Source of the DNA: Marisa cornuarietis
Lineage: Eukaryota > Mollusca > Gastropoda > Architaenioglossa > Ampullariidae
Reading direction: 5' to 3'
Assembly (NCBI GenBank): GCA_004794655.1
Contig: SMMW01000009.1
Span: 208,501 to 272,500, forward strand
DNA length: 64,000 bases
In this document: positions 36,201-48,000 of the stretch, piece after piece
Numbering within the stretch: the stretch's first letter is position 1
Layout: the number at the start of each line of letters is the position of its first letter
Program-made: the position numbers and the translations under genes
Notes under the pieces: generated by a model
Seen by the model: the letters and a program-made list of their open reading frames with translations, nothing else
What the model was told of the DNA's origin: nothing
The model's database searches: none

Positions 36201-38057
36201 TTGCAGGAATAAAGTTCTTTACCTCGTCTAGGCGAGGCAGCACATTAAACTGAGGTCGCAGAGCACACAACCATGATCGACCTCTGCAAGTTACAATTTT
36301 AGGCCAGCAGTGACCGCGGCATGACACCTCCTTTCTCCACGACAATCGGAAGCCCTCTGGCTTTTGTTCAGTTCGCTCACTCGTCATTCTCCTGAACACA
36401 GTGCTCACTTGCTCACTCTTGAAGATTCTCAAATCTATTCTTTCCTTCCACACTCTGCATTCACACAAACATAAATCTTTGCATCTCTATTCTTGGTCGA
36501 TCCATGACGGTGGATGGTCTTAATTTTTTTGTGCTATTTGCTTCACATAATACAGAGCTTGTTTCTTTTTAAAAGCTCTGTTTATGCAACTTGCTCAGTG
36601 TTAAATTGAGTTTTTACTATAGATAAACAGTGTCTCGCTGCTCCTTCTTTTCATCCTTGCTAGAGTGCACATCTTCAAAAGTTGTATTATCTTTAATGGC
36701 AGATACGTGAGACTTGGTACTATGTCTTCCGGCACAACTTCTTCAAGCATGCTCTTCAGCAGGCTCAGCAGTGTAAGAAAGGGTTCTATTACTATCAGCG
36801 AGGCTTTCAAGACACTGGAGTGAGTACAAAATATTAATACGTATAGTAAGAAATAATGATTGCTGCAGGGCTGTGGAGTGAGAGTGTTCAGTTGTGCCAT
36901 GATAAGGAGGTTCCTTAAGCATGTCTCATGATATACTGCTGCTGTGCACCATGGAATGTGAGTTTATTTTATCACAACTGGAGGGAGAAAGTGGGTGAGT
37001 AGGCACGTCCCAATTTTATGTGGGTCTCATTCGTAGCATAAGCTGTAGATAACATTGAAAGCAGACTTTAAAATTCATTTCCTGCAACAGTTCTCTCACT
37101 GTGTAAATGCACAGAACAGGTCAGGGCGTGATGAGTTCAGGGAGAGAGTATGTGTAAATAATCTAGGTGTTAAACATAATTATTGAAGGTCACTTTCTCA
37201 CGACACTATTCTGGTGATATTTGTAGTTAGACTGCCATGATGTGGTGCTGTTCTGGAGGCTGCAGCGCATGCTAAACGTTACTAGCAATGCTTTACGCCA
37301 GCAGGTTGTTAATAATGAAGGTAAGTACAGTTTCTTTCTCTTTGTAGTAAGTTTTAGTTTTACCAAGCAGCATCAGTCCGCAGGTCTTTCACTCTTTTGT
37401 TTCTATATCTCCATTGCAACTTGGACAGTAGAATGGTTTTATGAGATCAAAGATAAGGAGAAAAAATTAGAACAATCACTTCTGACAGCTTCAAGCAATC
37501 AAGCATTCAGCTAGAGGAAATTTCAGGCCAACACTTTCAATATAATTTAATGTCTTCAAAGAAGGTTTAATATAAAAAAAAATGTTTCCTCTCTCAAAGA
37601 TTCTTTGTGTAAAGATTATTTGTTAGAGATGGCTTACATGAACACCTTGACTCTGTAAACTACAGCTAGACGACTGGAGCGCATTATCAAAGATGTTCTT
37701 GATGATATGGGGGAGGACAAGGCACAATTGAGCAAGCTGCTGATGGGCCGTCGTGTTCAGCTGGCAGAAGAATTGAGTATGTCATTTTGAATATAACAAA
37801 GTAATGAAGCATGTGAGCTGAAATATAACTGAGTGCTGAAATCCGCAATTTATCTAGCATATAATTTGGGGAGTAGTAAGAAAGAATCAGCTGAGGCGAG
37901 TTTTATGGATGTTGTGCTTTTTTATTCCCTAATATTATTACTTTCTCTTTATCCCTTACTGATACCTGTTTGTAAATTTTCTTCTATTTCAGAAAAAGTT
38001 CGACAGATACAAGACAAACTTGAGGAATTTATTCAAGCTTTGAACAAGGAAAAATGA
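15288..38057 (+). CDS. OPA1: OPA1, mitochondrial dynamin-like GTPase, complete
   Basis: Inner-membrane GTPase that fuses mitochondrial inner membranes and shapes cristae. Thirty exons: 15288-15319, 15890-16265, 17359-17496, 18063-18141, 19828-19872, 20853-20938, 21455-21508, 21795-21899, 22468-22554, 22811-22887, 24209-24326, 24912-24986, 25893-25964, 26689-26788, 27570-27700, 27994-28066, 28380-28452, 28693-28808, 29293-29357, 32728-32804, 33061-33153, 33288-33360, 33831-33989, 34348-34456, 34851-34984, 35097-35183, 36703-36819, 37227-37320, 37666-37776, 37993-38057. Total 3021 bases, 1006 residues plus TGA. Basic import region, then the membrane segment [11 protein letters not shown] near residue 121; coiled coil about 253-305; P-loop GDQSSGKTS 339-347; switch threonine in MMTRSPV 365-371; DLPG 442-445; TKVD 511-514; the C-terminal half is the middle/lipid-binding region and GTPase effector domain, ending in a charged helix. 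Exon 1 is 32 coding bases, as in the human gene. All junctions are GT-AG. Confidence 0.97.
17309..17358. repeat. First copy of a 45-base intronic repeat, next to OPA1 exon 3
   Basis: TCAGGACAACATGGTGTTTC and the following T-rich tract are repeated at 19337-19382 with about one change over 45 bases. This copy provides the polypyrimidine tract of the acceptor at 17358. Confidence 0.8.
19337..19382. repeat. Second copy of the 45-base intronic repeat
   Basis: Near-identical to 17309-17353, in the same orientation, within OPA1 intron 4. No exon-like frame follows this copy before the next OPA1 exon. Confidence 0.8.
20446..20563. repeat. Imperfect tandem duplication, about 60 bases
   Basis: AAACCGGAAGCT with a following ACCAGCCT...TTCTAT...TTCA pattern occurs twice in a row inside OPA1 intron 5. 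Divergence between copies is moderate. Confidence 0.65.
21592..21757. mobile_element. hAT-like MITE (166 bases)
   Basis: The ends are inverted repeats: CTGCGGTTCTCAACC on the left and, reverse-complemented, CAGCGTTTCTCAACC on the right. They are flanked by 8-base duplications, AGTTAATA at 21584-21591 and AGTTAATG at 21758-21765. Eight-base duplications and CAG-type ends are typical of the hAT superfamily. There is no coding capacity. It lies in OPA1 intron 7 and ends 37 bases before exon 21795-21899. Confidence 0.85.
22960..23770 (+). mobile_element. LINE reverse transcriptase fragment (CR1-like)
   Basis: The 160-residue open stretch contains [13 protein letters not shown] (the YADD box with tyrosine replaced), [13 protein letters not shown] and [17 protein letters not shown], all in the order found in CR1/Rex-type polymerases. 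Homology continues in another frame to about 23770 (DLASLCDQQIVRKA). The N-terminal half is missing. It is an insertion in OPA1 intron 10, just after the P-loop exon, and is not part of OPA1. Confidence 0.85.
24452..24615 (+). repeat. tRNA-derived SINE, older copy
   Basis: GGTTTGGTGGTGCAACGGTA resembles a tRNA A-box head, and a body with GCCATGATATAGTTTCAGTT aligns with the copy at 27088-27262. The B-box region is poorly kept. It lies in OPA1 intron 11. Confidence 0.65.
26040..26190 (+). mobile_element. LINE C-terminal fragment
   Basis: Reads [20 protein letters not shown] then DALCTT before a stop, the typical end of the last ORF in several animal non-LTR elements. Only the tail remains, in OPA1 intron 13. 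Confidence 0.65.
27088..27280 (+). repeat. tRNA-derived SINE with CA tail
   Basis: Begins GGCGGTCCGGTGGCACAACA then GTTAGCAC, an A-box-like tRNA head, with a B-box-like GGTTGGCTCTC near 27133. The body carries GCCGTGATATAATCTTAGTT and it ends in a CCCCCC(CA)n tract. The body matches the remnant at 24452-24615. It lies in OPA1 intron 14. Confidence 0.75.
29940..30262 (-). mobile_element. 3' fragment of the endonuclease-type LINE
   Basis: The minus strand is open over 110 codons with [20 protein letters not shown] and [18 protein letters not shown], matching the end of the LINE at 6686-9120. It is 5'-truncated and sits at the left end of the nested insertion block in OPA1 intron 19. Confidence 0.85.
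30959..31199. mobile_element. piggyBac-like MITE, copy 1 (241 bases)
   Basis: Terminal inverted repeats CCCTCTTGGTTCGA and (reverse-complemented right end) TCCTCTTGGTTCAA are flanked by TTAA at 30955-30958 and 31200-31203. A perfect palindrome, GCCACGATCGTGGC, sits near the left end. It has no coding capacity. A second copy is at 46504-46743. Confidence 0.88.
31278..31662 (+). mobile_element. 5'-truncated I-clade LINE with target duplication
   Basis: It encodes an open C-terminal piece, [20 protein letters not shown], then [20 protein letters not shown] (a C-C-H-C knuckle), ending in TGA at 31639-31641. A (GAA)n tail follows. The element is flanked by perfect 11-base copies of ACATGTCTCTT at 31267-31277 and 31663-31673. 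Its frame is unbroken, unlike the CR1-like relic it sits in, so it is the younger insertion. Confidence 0.9.
32341..32390. repeat. GTTT-rich simple repeat
   Basis: Repeated TTTG units near the 3' end of the CR1-like relic. They create a phenylalanine/cysteine/valine-rich open frame that is not a gene. Confidence 0.9.
33480..33605 (-). repeat. tRNA-derived SINE
   Basis: On the minus strand, CTAGGCTGGTGGTTAGCATG is an A-box-like head and GGTTTGAGACC is a B-box-like motif about 35 bases later. It lies in OPA1 intron 22. Confidence 0.65.
35230..36480. other. Unexplained block in OPA1 intron 26
   Basis: The region looks unlike the surrounding AT-rich intron: it is more GC-balanced and has weak open frames on the minus strand (35286-35564, 36133-36468) whose peptides I do not recognise. 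No terminal repeats or target duplication were found by eye. It may be an old transposon or LTR remnant. Confidence 0.35.
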
Positions 38058-41000
38058 TTGTGTGTAATATGCCAGGATTATAGTGTTCTTGTTGGCAAGA
38101 CACGTTTTTGGTAGGTGGCCTTTCCTTGCAGGAAAATACCTGCACAAAATACCTTGAGAGAAGGGAGGGAACAGGAGACATGGGAAACCTTTTTCCATGT
38201 CACCAGATTGTGAGAACATGAAAATAGATAATGACATATTTCAACACAGAGGACGCTGGACAGTTTGATAGTAATTTGTTCCAGAGAGGACCGGTGGGAG
38301 AAAAATAACTAATGTCTATATTTAAATGGTAGTTTTAGGCTGTGTTGCTACAACATTGAATGACTTTACGAACCTTGTATTTTACTGCAATAAGTGTCTG
38401 ACCATAGTATATTTTAGACTTGCTGACTTTATTCTTCCTTAATAAAATCTAAAATTTTGAATACCATTCCTAAGAATTGTGTGACCTATTAAGTTTATAC
38501 CTTTCAGAGGTGGCTGACAAGCATGAGTGGTTCATCTTCATAGTGTTAGTTCATGTCAGGGTGAGTCAGTTATGATATGCAGACCTCAGAAATTAGCAAG
38601 ATTAAGACAGTGACCTCTTCCCAGGTCAATGACAAAAACAACATCAAAACCCACTTTCATTGTGACAAAAAGGTGACAGAGTATCACTAGTACACAGATT
38701 AGTAATACACAGCCAGACTACAGACTGAAGCCATCTCAATAAAGTTGTTATTGCTTTGGTTTTTTTTTTATCATTTCAAACCTCTTAACAGCAGCAGAAT
38801 TCACAGTTCACACACACACACACATATTGATTCTGACAGTTGCTGTCTGTAAAAATGATATTCAGATTCCATTTATGTCCCAATTGGATGTATGATGCTG
38901 TGTTGCTGCTGTTGTTATATGAGCACATAATGCAGTGAATTGAAAATGAGAACTTACTAATGATTCACTGTCTTCAGTAAAACATTCTTTCATAGATAAA
39001 ATTTGATAGTTCTTAAGGGCACTACAGATTTGCACTGCACAGTGAGATGCTTTGTTGGTGCTTCGGATAGTTGCACTCTTGTAAAGATGCTGCTTAACTC
39101 CTGCGTGTTTGCAAATAAGAGTTGAAAGTTCAGTGATAAATGTTTTTGTATCATTGTTTAAAAATGAGCTTTGTTAATGTTATTAAATTAAGATATTCCG
39201 ATGTATTGCTTTGTAAAATAAGCTGTGGGTTTGTATGAGTGATTGTCCATGCAAAACACAAATCAGCAGGGTTGTTATTCACAAGAGGCTTAAGATAGAC
39301 AAACCTATGACAATGTAATGCTATCTCCTCACATCCCTTTTGCTTTGTAGACAGATTTTAACACCCAAAGTTGACTAGTCTGCTTTTGCATTTGATACAT
39401 CTTGTTTTAGAGAAAGGGGCCCAGCATGGCTGCCATGCAGTAGATATGGCATAGACAGCACAGCTGTTTTGAAAATTTTTGCAGTTGTATAGTTTCTGAG
39501 AATTATTTAGAGCTTGCTCATGTTAAACATGCATGCAAGTCTCCTAGCATGAAAAAAAGTATTTTACCCCCCCCCCCCCATCCTTGATGTACAAAGAACT
39601 TATGAAAATACTTGTAGAACTTATGTCGATGGGCCAGATTTAGATAATGTACTTTTGGCTGAATACAATTTGACATTCATCATCAGGTTAAATTAGAGCC
39701 TTGTATTTTTAGAGAACAAATTAACTTTCAAGCAGGACTCAGGATGAATTTTTTTTTTTTAAATTAACTTAAGCTGCCATTGACAGCTACCTTTCTGAAT
39801 ATGATTATTCATGTGAATTGCACTTTTATTCCTGTAAATGATGATGTCATATGCTTGAATAAAAAAAATTTGCTTTGTTGCCAGCTTTTACTGGAAATTG
39901 TGTGACTTTCTCTCTGCTCAAATTTGTTTACAATGGCTGGGGGATTATTTAACAGAAAAGAAACACTGGGGTCAAAAACAGTTTATATGTAGAGGGTGCA
40001 CATTTCTGACATACAAACAGCAAGCTTCTCAATCCCTTCTAGAACGTCTGATCATTGGATTCAGTAAAAGTCACATTTTGTGGAGCTCGCTTTGCTTTGC
40101 ACTTCGCTGAGAAATCGTAATCAAAGAAGCACCCACTTGTGAAGATGTGTGTTACATCAGGTGCAAACGTAGAGGTCATTCTACATTTTCCATCTAGACA
40201 TTTTCAGTAAAGATTTGTGCCATCATGCATGCACTTGCACATACATCAATGTTAGGGGTGGGAAATGAGATAAAAGAACTTATTTCCTTACAAGCATTTA
40301 CAAACCAGGATAAGAATTTTTACACATACAACTACAAGAGTCTAAAGTTGATTACATTGGTAGCTTGGTATTATTGCTGAAAGTCACACTGGTTGGTTGA
40401 GTTTTGTGTTGGGAGGTCATTTCATTTGGCGGTAGTAAATTACAATTCAAATATTAAAAGCTTTACATTCACTGCATATTAAAATGAACCAAAATTTCAT
40501 ATTAGCATGCATCCTGATTCCGCTTATGTTTGTAGTTTCCACACACCACTCGTAACTTTTTCAGGGAAGAACCTACTGGACCACATTACCACTGGCATCA
40601 TGTTGGTCTCACTTAGTCCTAATTACCAAAACCCTAGAAGACTAAAAATGTGGCATCACTCATTTTTTTCCAATCTTCCCTTTGTATGCCGGCATTGCAA
40701 AGCATTCAATCATCAAGTTTTAAAATTTTCTGCCAATGTCACTCACAACTGGCAGACCATTCATTTTGCATTCTCTTACTCTAATGATGTCGTGTTCCTC
40801 CTTTGCTATATGGCTTTTTCCCCCTCACACTAAACGCTATTTCAAAGCCCTGTAGTTGGAGCTTTCCTAGTGAGGGAAAGGCATGTTTTTGCTGAAATAC
40901 TCTATGATATTGGTCTTTGGTGGGTCATTAAGTTTGAGACTTGTGATGGCATTTCTGGTGGCACCAATCTTTTTTTTTTTTGCTTTTTTTTTTTAATAGT

Positions 41001-44000
41001 ATGGTCTTTAATTATTTGTTATAGACTTAGAAATGTCCAAAACACTTAAATTCATGATGGCAAGTATTGATATATATTATCTGTACACGGTGTACAAACC
41101 ACATTCTGTTCTTTGATGAATGAGCATTCTTCTGAATGGATACCTGCGCATTATAAAAGGACATCATCATCGTAAACATGCAAACACCTACACACAAGCT
41201 TCATCCTCATTTGTGAGCAATGTTTTAATGGGATACTCAAAACTGTCAAATTCCAAATCAAGCCCAATGTCCAAATGAGGATACTGCATATATACATAAA
41301 AAGTTACACATACAAACATGACAATTTGCTAAGCATCCTAACTGAAATGCAACACTACATCCATTACTACAAACTAAATCTAAAAAGAAAAAGCAAACAC
41401 CAGTTGCACATTTCTAAACACCTATGAAACAGAACTAAAAAAATTCTACTGCAGTAAAATGCCTTTATTACACACCTTTTTATTCAACATATGCAGAAAT
41501 GAGGTTTCAACAACAAAAGCAACAAAATATATTTTTTCCAAATGAAGAATGAGCTCTGCTACACAAATGATTTAAAATTACTTCGAAGAGCTCAGAATTA
41601 ACTTCTGTAGGCAAAGTTGTTTTTTTATTGTTGTCTTTACAAACACTTAAATGGTTTCCAATCAAAAAATATTTTGTTCACATCAACAATGGTTTCATTT
41701 CTTGCAACCATTATTGCCTACTTCAATTGTGATGTTGGCAAGTCTATAATTTCACTTTACAATGTGGATAATCAACAAGACCTTAAAGGTTTAGATTTAC
41801 ACCATGAAATAGAAAAATAAATTTGTTAGGGACTCAAATATCTGCTGTAAGCATGGAATGGCTGCATGTTGTTTGGTTAAGCATGAACTATGAGCAGGCA
41901 GTCCCTCCTTTGCCAACAGACACAGATTCCATACTACTAAGCTTGTAAGATTCCCCAAAATAAAAATCGAAGAATTAGTCAAAATTAGGCTTTAGCGCAT
42001 TGTGTTTACCATTTCAAGAAAATAACTTTTAGTCATTACATAAAATAGTCCATGGAGTCCCACAGGAAAAAATGTGAGTACAAAACAAATTTTTCTTATG
42101 CTTTACTTGCTTAATTTTCTAGCTTGCTTCAACTGGATGCACAGTTTTAACAGCAGTATCATGGAATGTCAGAAAGTACTTATCCCTGCATGGATACCAT
42201 GCTGATGTTCCGGGAATGTTTATCCCTTCCCTTACCAAATATCTCAATCCCGGTTAGTAAAGGCCCAATTTATGCAAATTAATTCAAACTAAAGCTATTG
42301 TCAAAATTTAACTGCAAAACACCATAATTACAGAGCTCATCATTTGAAAATACAGAAAAAAGCATGTGGCTCAGCTGCTGGAGCCAAAAATAATTTGCCT
42401 ACTTTGCAGGCACATTGACTGTTGGGTGAGAAATATGAGATGCTGCTGTAAAAAAAAAAAAAAAAAAGGGCGCCATTCACTTACTGTTACTTTTAACTCA
42501 TAAACCTGCATGTGATGGACAGCAGGTCAAAAATGAAATAATAGCACTCCTGGATGGCTAATGGACATGTCAGATCCTTGACTGCCATAGCTATTGCAGC
42601 CTCTATTACACAGATACCCTGGAGGCAGTGAGTCAGTGGAGTCTAAACTACTGGGAATTTGTATTGTCACGAAAGGGAGAAAAAAAAAAGTGGGGGTAGA
42701 ATCACAGGTTATTTTAAAAAATATTCGGACTCAATTTTGTGCTTAAATGGCCTAACAACAAGTACTGAAAAAATCTTTTTTAACAACATTAATATGAAAT
42801 GAAAAGCTGTGATTACTGCCGCATAAAATTGAATGCAGTTATGTTGTGGACAGCACCTAGTCAGCATTTTCTAACTTGCTGCAAATGGTGTTAGTACAGC
42901 AATGTTAGGGCTTTACTTATTAACAAATTAAATGACAATAAAGTTTTCAAAATTAATAAGAGCGAGATCTTAATACTTTCTCTGTGTTAACACTACAATT
43001 TTCTCAAACACAGGTAGTCGAACACCTCTCCTTGGCAGATGAGCAAGAAATTTTGAACTTAAAAAGAGATAACCCTATTAAAACTGAACTCTGCCTCCAG
43101 GTTGGTAAGTAAGCATAAATATTCTTGAATGTTACATGAAACTGCACACAGAATAACATCCCAGGACAGTTCACATCCGTGTACTATTCACACAAGTACT
43201 CTTATTTCACATAAGCTAGAGAATTTATCATGCACACAAAAAAATTTCATGCAATCTTGCAAACATTTAACAGTTTCCCAACATCTGGATTTATCCAGCT
43301 GCTGAATGGTTTACATCTGTCAGCTTCACATATATTTTGAGAATCATGTTAATAACCTTTCTCAACTCCTAGCAATATCATCTAAACTAGGTATTGGTGG
43401 ATGGAAGAGGGGTAGGTAGATAATCTACTTTGATCTTAGGTTTATGATTACAAATTTTTTTTTTCATCTTAGCCTTTATTGACAGCTACATATATGACAA
43501 TCAAAATACTAATTGAACATCTAAGTTCTGTTTAAAATTGTATGACACAAAAAGTTGAATTTTAAAATGGCCAAAGAGACAGTTAATAACCAATGTATAT
43601 AAAGTATCATACAATAATTCTGATCTATAAATGAAATTAGGGTGCAGAAATGCGCAGATTTATTTTCAACTGGAGCATGGTTACTTCACTTTATACACTG
43701 CAATGGTACATCAAAAACTTATAAAATCCTGGAAATGGAAACTTTGTGGAGGAGTGAAATAATTACTATTTTAAAGCAATAGTGAACCTATAATACTGAA
43801 ATACAATTACAGATGGTAATATACCTTAGGTAAAAAGTTCTCATTAGAAGTAATACCAGATTCATGCTTGCAAGAAATAAGGCATCCCTTCCTTCACCTC
43901 CTCATTTTAGGCCTTAAAATGGAGGATGTGTTAAAAAAAAATCCATGTTTGACTATGCAACAATGGATTGAAAAAAGCTGCCTTTTACCCACTTTCCTTT

Positions 44001-45007
44001 TTATCAGCTCTGCAATAGTAATCTTGCCTCCATGAGTTTGTTCTTGCAATATTAACTAAATGAATTCAACAAAGTTCTGTCAATAATGTTCCAGTGATTG
44101 TTTTCCAGCTTTTCAGTGGTCACATTTTTTAGGTTTACATTCACTCAGCAACAATTGAAATGGGGTTTGGGCACTTCTGCAGTCAGCATTTATCCTTCAT
44201 TGCATCAGATCATACCCAGGAGTTAGGATCTGTGGGCTTTTTTTCACATTTAATAAGACAAAATTTTCAAGAGTTGATTGGCACATGTGTACACAAGTCT
44301 GCTGGTAACTAGGCATCCAAACTAATCCAAACTGGGATACTCCTGCAAAATAAACAAGCACAACTCAGTGAAACAATAACATGAATGCAAACACACACCA
44401 CCACTAACTGTCTATGGCTCTATGCCAAAGGATGTAAAGGCCTTCTAAATCTGCTGCAAACGTAGTTAACGTTGATTTCATGTCATCACCGACCACAACT
44501 GCTCATTTAACCCCTCATCCCCACCCCACAATGGCCGCACTGGCAGAATGGATTTTCCAGAAATATTATCCCTCTGCAGATCCCAGTCTCTTTTTTTGGC
44601 CAAAATTTATGTTAAACGTTTACTGTTTACTCTTGTCAACTGTACTGTAGCATGCCGGCAATGGACCTTACCAGTTTGATGCTCCTTCCTTATCAACTCA
44701 TCATGACCTACAGCTTTAAGCATCAACACCAAGGAATGAGAAAAAAGCTTATTTGTTTTTACTTCGGTCTGAATTTCACAAATAAACCCTTTTCCCCACC
44801 TAAGAAAGTTTCTTTCTCATTCATTCCTGATATCAGCCAATCAGATTTACTATCCATATAATATCCCAAAGAAATGCTTCTTGTTAAACAGCTGCAAAAA
44901 CATTTAAAAACTGCCACTGACACAGCATGCTAAATATTTATGAAGAACAGGCAAGGCTAACGGCTTTTACTCTGAAACAGATTTCTCCAACCTTTTGACA
45001 GACATGT
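38058..45007. other. Non-coding region between the 3' ends of OPA1 and MLF
   Basis: Convergent intergenic space and presumed 3'UTRs. I see no conserved exon, only short chance frames. It contains a C run (about 39569-39580), T runs (about 40970-40995), an A run (about 42451-42468) and plus-strand AATAAA sites in the first 2 kb. TTTATT at about 41463 and 41480 would be poly(A) signals for a minus-strand transcript, so a long MLF 3'UTR is possible. Confidence 0.55.
38441..38446 (+). other. Candidate OPA1 poly(A) signal (proximal)
   Basis: AATAAA about 385 bases after the OPA1 stop. Two further AATAAA sites lie at 38738-38743 and 39858-39863; the last is followed by a GT-rich stretch. Which is used cannot be told from sequence. 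Confidence 0.5.
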
Positions 45008-48000
45008 TCATTCACGTTCACGGTAGCTGCGCTTTGTGCTGGGTGCTGGCAAGCTAAGTTGACGTCCACGATCTGACCGCTCTCTTCGCCGTCTGTACTC
45101 TAGACCTCGCATGGTTTGTTTCGATCGTTCCTGCCATTCACGGTCAAAATGCTGTCCTTCTTCTGAGGACAGAAATATATTTACCTCTTAATATATTTAC
45201 AAAAAATTTAACAGCATCAAAATGTTATATTTACTTAAGAAAACGAATAAACTTCACAAGTGTTTAATAGTTAACAGCAGTTTGTGCTCAGCTCCTCAAC
45301 TAACTTTAAAAATGAATTTTGTTTTTAGCTGAGCCCAATCTTTTTAAAAAAATGCACCTCTCACCTCTCAACAAGAAAAAGTCTGTGTTAAATGTCATCC
45401 ATGTCCACATAATTGTAGTTGCTCTGACATAAAATTGATCACTCTAGATTGTAAGCATGCTGTTTACCTTCATCGAGATTGATGTACTCTTGATTTTCCT
45501 CCTGATCCCCAGTGCGGCGGTTGCGTCGGCGCTCTACTACATGACCTCTGTCACCAATATGATGTCCAATAGCCATCTTCTCCACACCAGATTCTGAATC
45601 TCTGACAACTTTACGAGTTTCCTTTACCCCTCCTGGTGCTTGAGTGGTGGATGATGAAGCTTGGTAAACTTTAGGATTGCCATCAACATTGGAGTAAGAC
45701 ATGAAAGAAGACTGGGTGTACACATGACTGTTTGGGTCTTGCCTGGTAGCCTCCTGGAAGGGGAAGTGGTCTTTTCAGATCTCCATCTCCTACTTATTAT
45801 TTGCATGTATCATACTGCTATTCTCTTATGGCAAACTCGTGATGTGGGTTATGGAATGCATTTTTAATCATGTGCTTTGTTGAGTGTACATAAAACCCAG
45901 AGGGTATATAAAAATATAGCTGAACTGATTAAGGAAAATTGCTCTTGTTCTTGCCAAAAATGTCAAATTTACCACTATTGCTGAGTAAAAGTGGATTGAA
46001 AATTTCATTTAAAAAAATTGTAGTAGTTAAGTCTATTATTCTGAGCTCTTGTTTGAAAAGTCATAATCTCATACATTTGTACTAGTAATTTAAAATCTAT
46101 TAAACTGTTTAGCTTTCACTGAACCTAGTCAACCCTAGTCATATAATGGTGTGATTTGAAAGTGAAGGACTCATTCAAAGCTGCCTTTGAGCAAAATATT
46201 TGTGAAAATCTACTACAATCCTGCAGAGGACTTCTGGTAACTTAAACAAAAAACCACGGAAACAATACGTGATCCGTACATTTCTTTAAAAACTCTTCAT
46301 TTTCTTTTTAAAATATTTGGGAGCCCCCACCCCACCCCCAACAAAAATATAGAACTACAGTACATAAAAATGACACAAAATATAATCTGACATATTTATA
46401 GATCTAATAACACATTCTTTCATCAAGTTGTGTACACTAAAGAATTAGTCCATTTTTTGAAAATATCAGTCTGAAATAGCAAACATCATTTGTACACGTG
46501 TAACCCTCTTGGTTCGACAAGCCACGATCGTGGCTTTGCCGGGTAGCAAGGGCAAGGCGATTTTCATTACTTTTTATTGCAAAGTTCAAGTTTTCTCTTT
46601 TCCAAAAATGTATAGGTTTCTTGGTCTAATGTTTATCTCAGAGCAGCAATAATAAAAAACAAACTTCACCCACTGTCATCTTCGCAATCTTCAGTTATAA
46701 GCCAGTCATTGTAATGTTATATTTTTATCTTGAACCAAGAGGATTAACAACATGCTGCTGCAATCAATTATAGTCAAAAATCATGTTTCTGAATTAATAT
46801 AGTGGCCTAAATCAACACACAAATGTAATCAGGTGCATTTTCTTGGATGTCATTATGTAGGTAAAAGTAGCTGTTTTGCAGAAACACTTTCTCTAGTCAC
46901 CTGTCTATAAATCAAAACATCATCTGCTACTGTAGTTCAATTGTTCATGCTACTTTCAATACTGATACTGTAATCATTATAGATATAGCTTCTCTTAAGT
47001 TGCAATACATTGTTTTTAAATACCTCTGCTAACTGTTTTGGTAGTCCTAACAAATCAGGCCAACTGAAACTTTCCTTCGTTTTAAAGCTGATCAGGCAGT
47101 GAAAAAATGGTATGGGGAGTTACATGAATTCATTATATGAAAAAGGGAGTAGGTTTCACATTCTCCTTGTCATTTTGTTATACGATGCTAGTTTAAACTA
47201 TTTCAATACTTTTATTTCATAAATCTGACACCTGAGACGTACTCAATCCACAGCTGGTTGACTTGGAGAAATAGCAAAACCCAGGTATTGAACCAGTTAA
47301 TGTATGCACCACCATGCTCTACCTGCTTCCCCAATTTTGAATACCTTAGTATCAAATTTGCAAGGGTTTTCAAAATCTGTTTAACTGCATAACTATTTAA
47401 CTTCTGGTGTATAACACAGGGAAAAAAATCCCTAGAGTGCCAAGTATTTGCTAATGGTTATTGTTGAAGAAAACATGAATAAATCCATGATAGGAAAAGA
47501 CTACAACCAGCATGCAGATCCTGAAGAAAAAAAAGCAGGTCGGGTAAAATCCTGGCATTATTTAAATCTTTAGAAACAGTGTGTGTGTGTGTGTGTGTGT
47601 GTGTGAATTTCAGGTGCATTTGATTCCTGTTTCATGTTTTCTTGAACACTTTTGTGTGTGTGTGGGTGTTTTGCAAACCTCTGAGTCCATCTTCCACTGT
47701 GGGAAAAGGTGATATTCAAATATAAACAGATTTATAAATAAATTTTCTTGACCATTAAAAATATACAAAACTAAAGGAAAGTAAAAACATGCAACTCACA
47801 AAAGTACTGTGCATGTCATCCATCATGCGCCGCATATTCTGGAACATATTACTAAATCCAAAGTCAAACATGCTGGTTGGTGCCAACTGGTTAAATGGCT
47901 GTTGATGGCGTTGTTGCCGATGACCATCAGTGATGCCTAACAGCCCACCTGATGGGAATCCAAAGTCACGGAACATCGTGTTCATGTGCTGCCGATGGTC

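Noticed and set aside
47255..47335. Functional tRNA gene
   Set aside because: It has A- and B-box-like motifs, but no acceptor stem or anticodon arm could be folded by eye; a SINE fragment is more likely.
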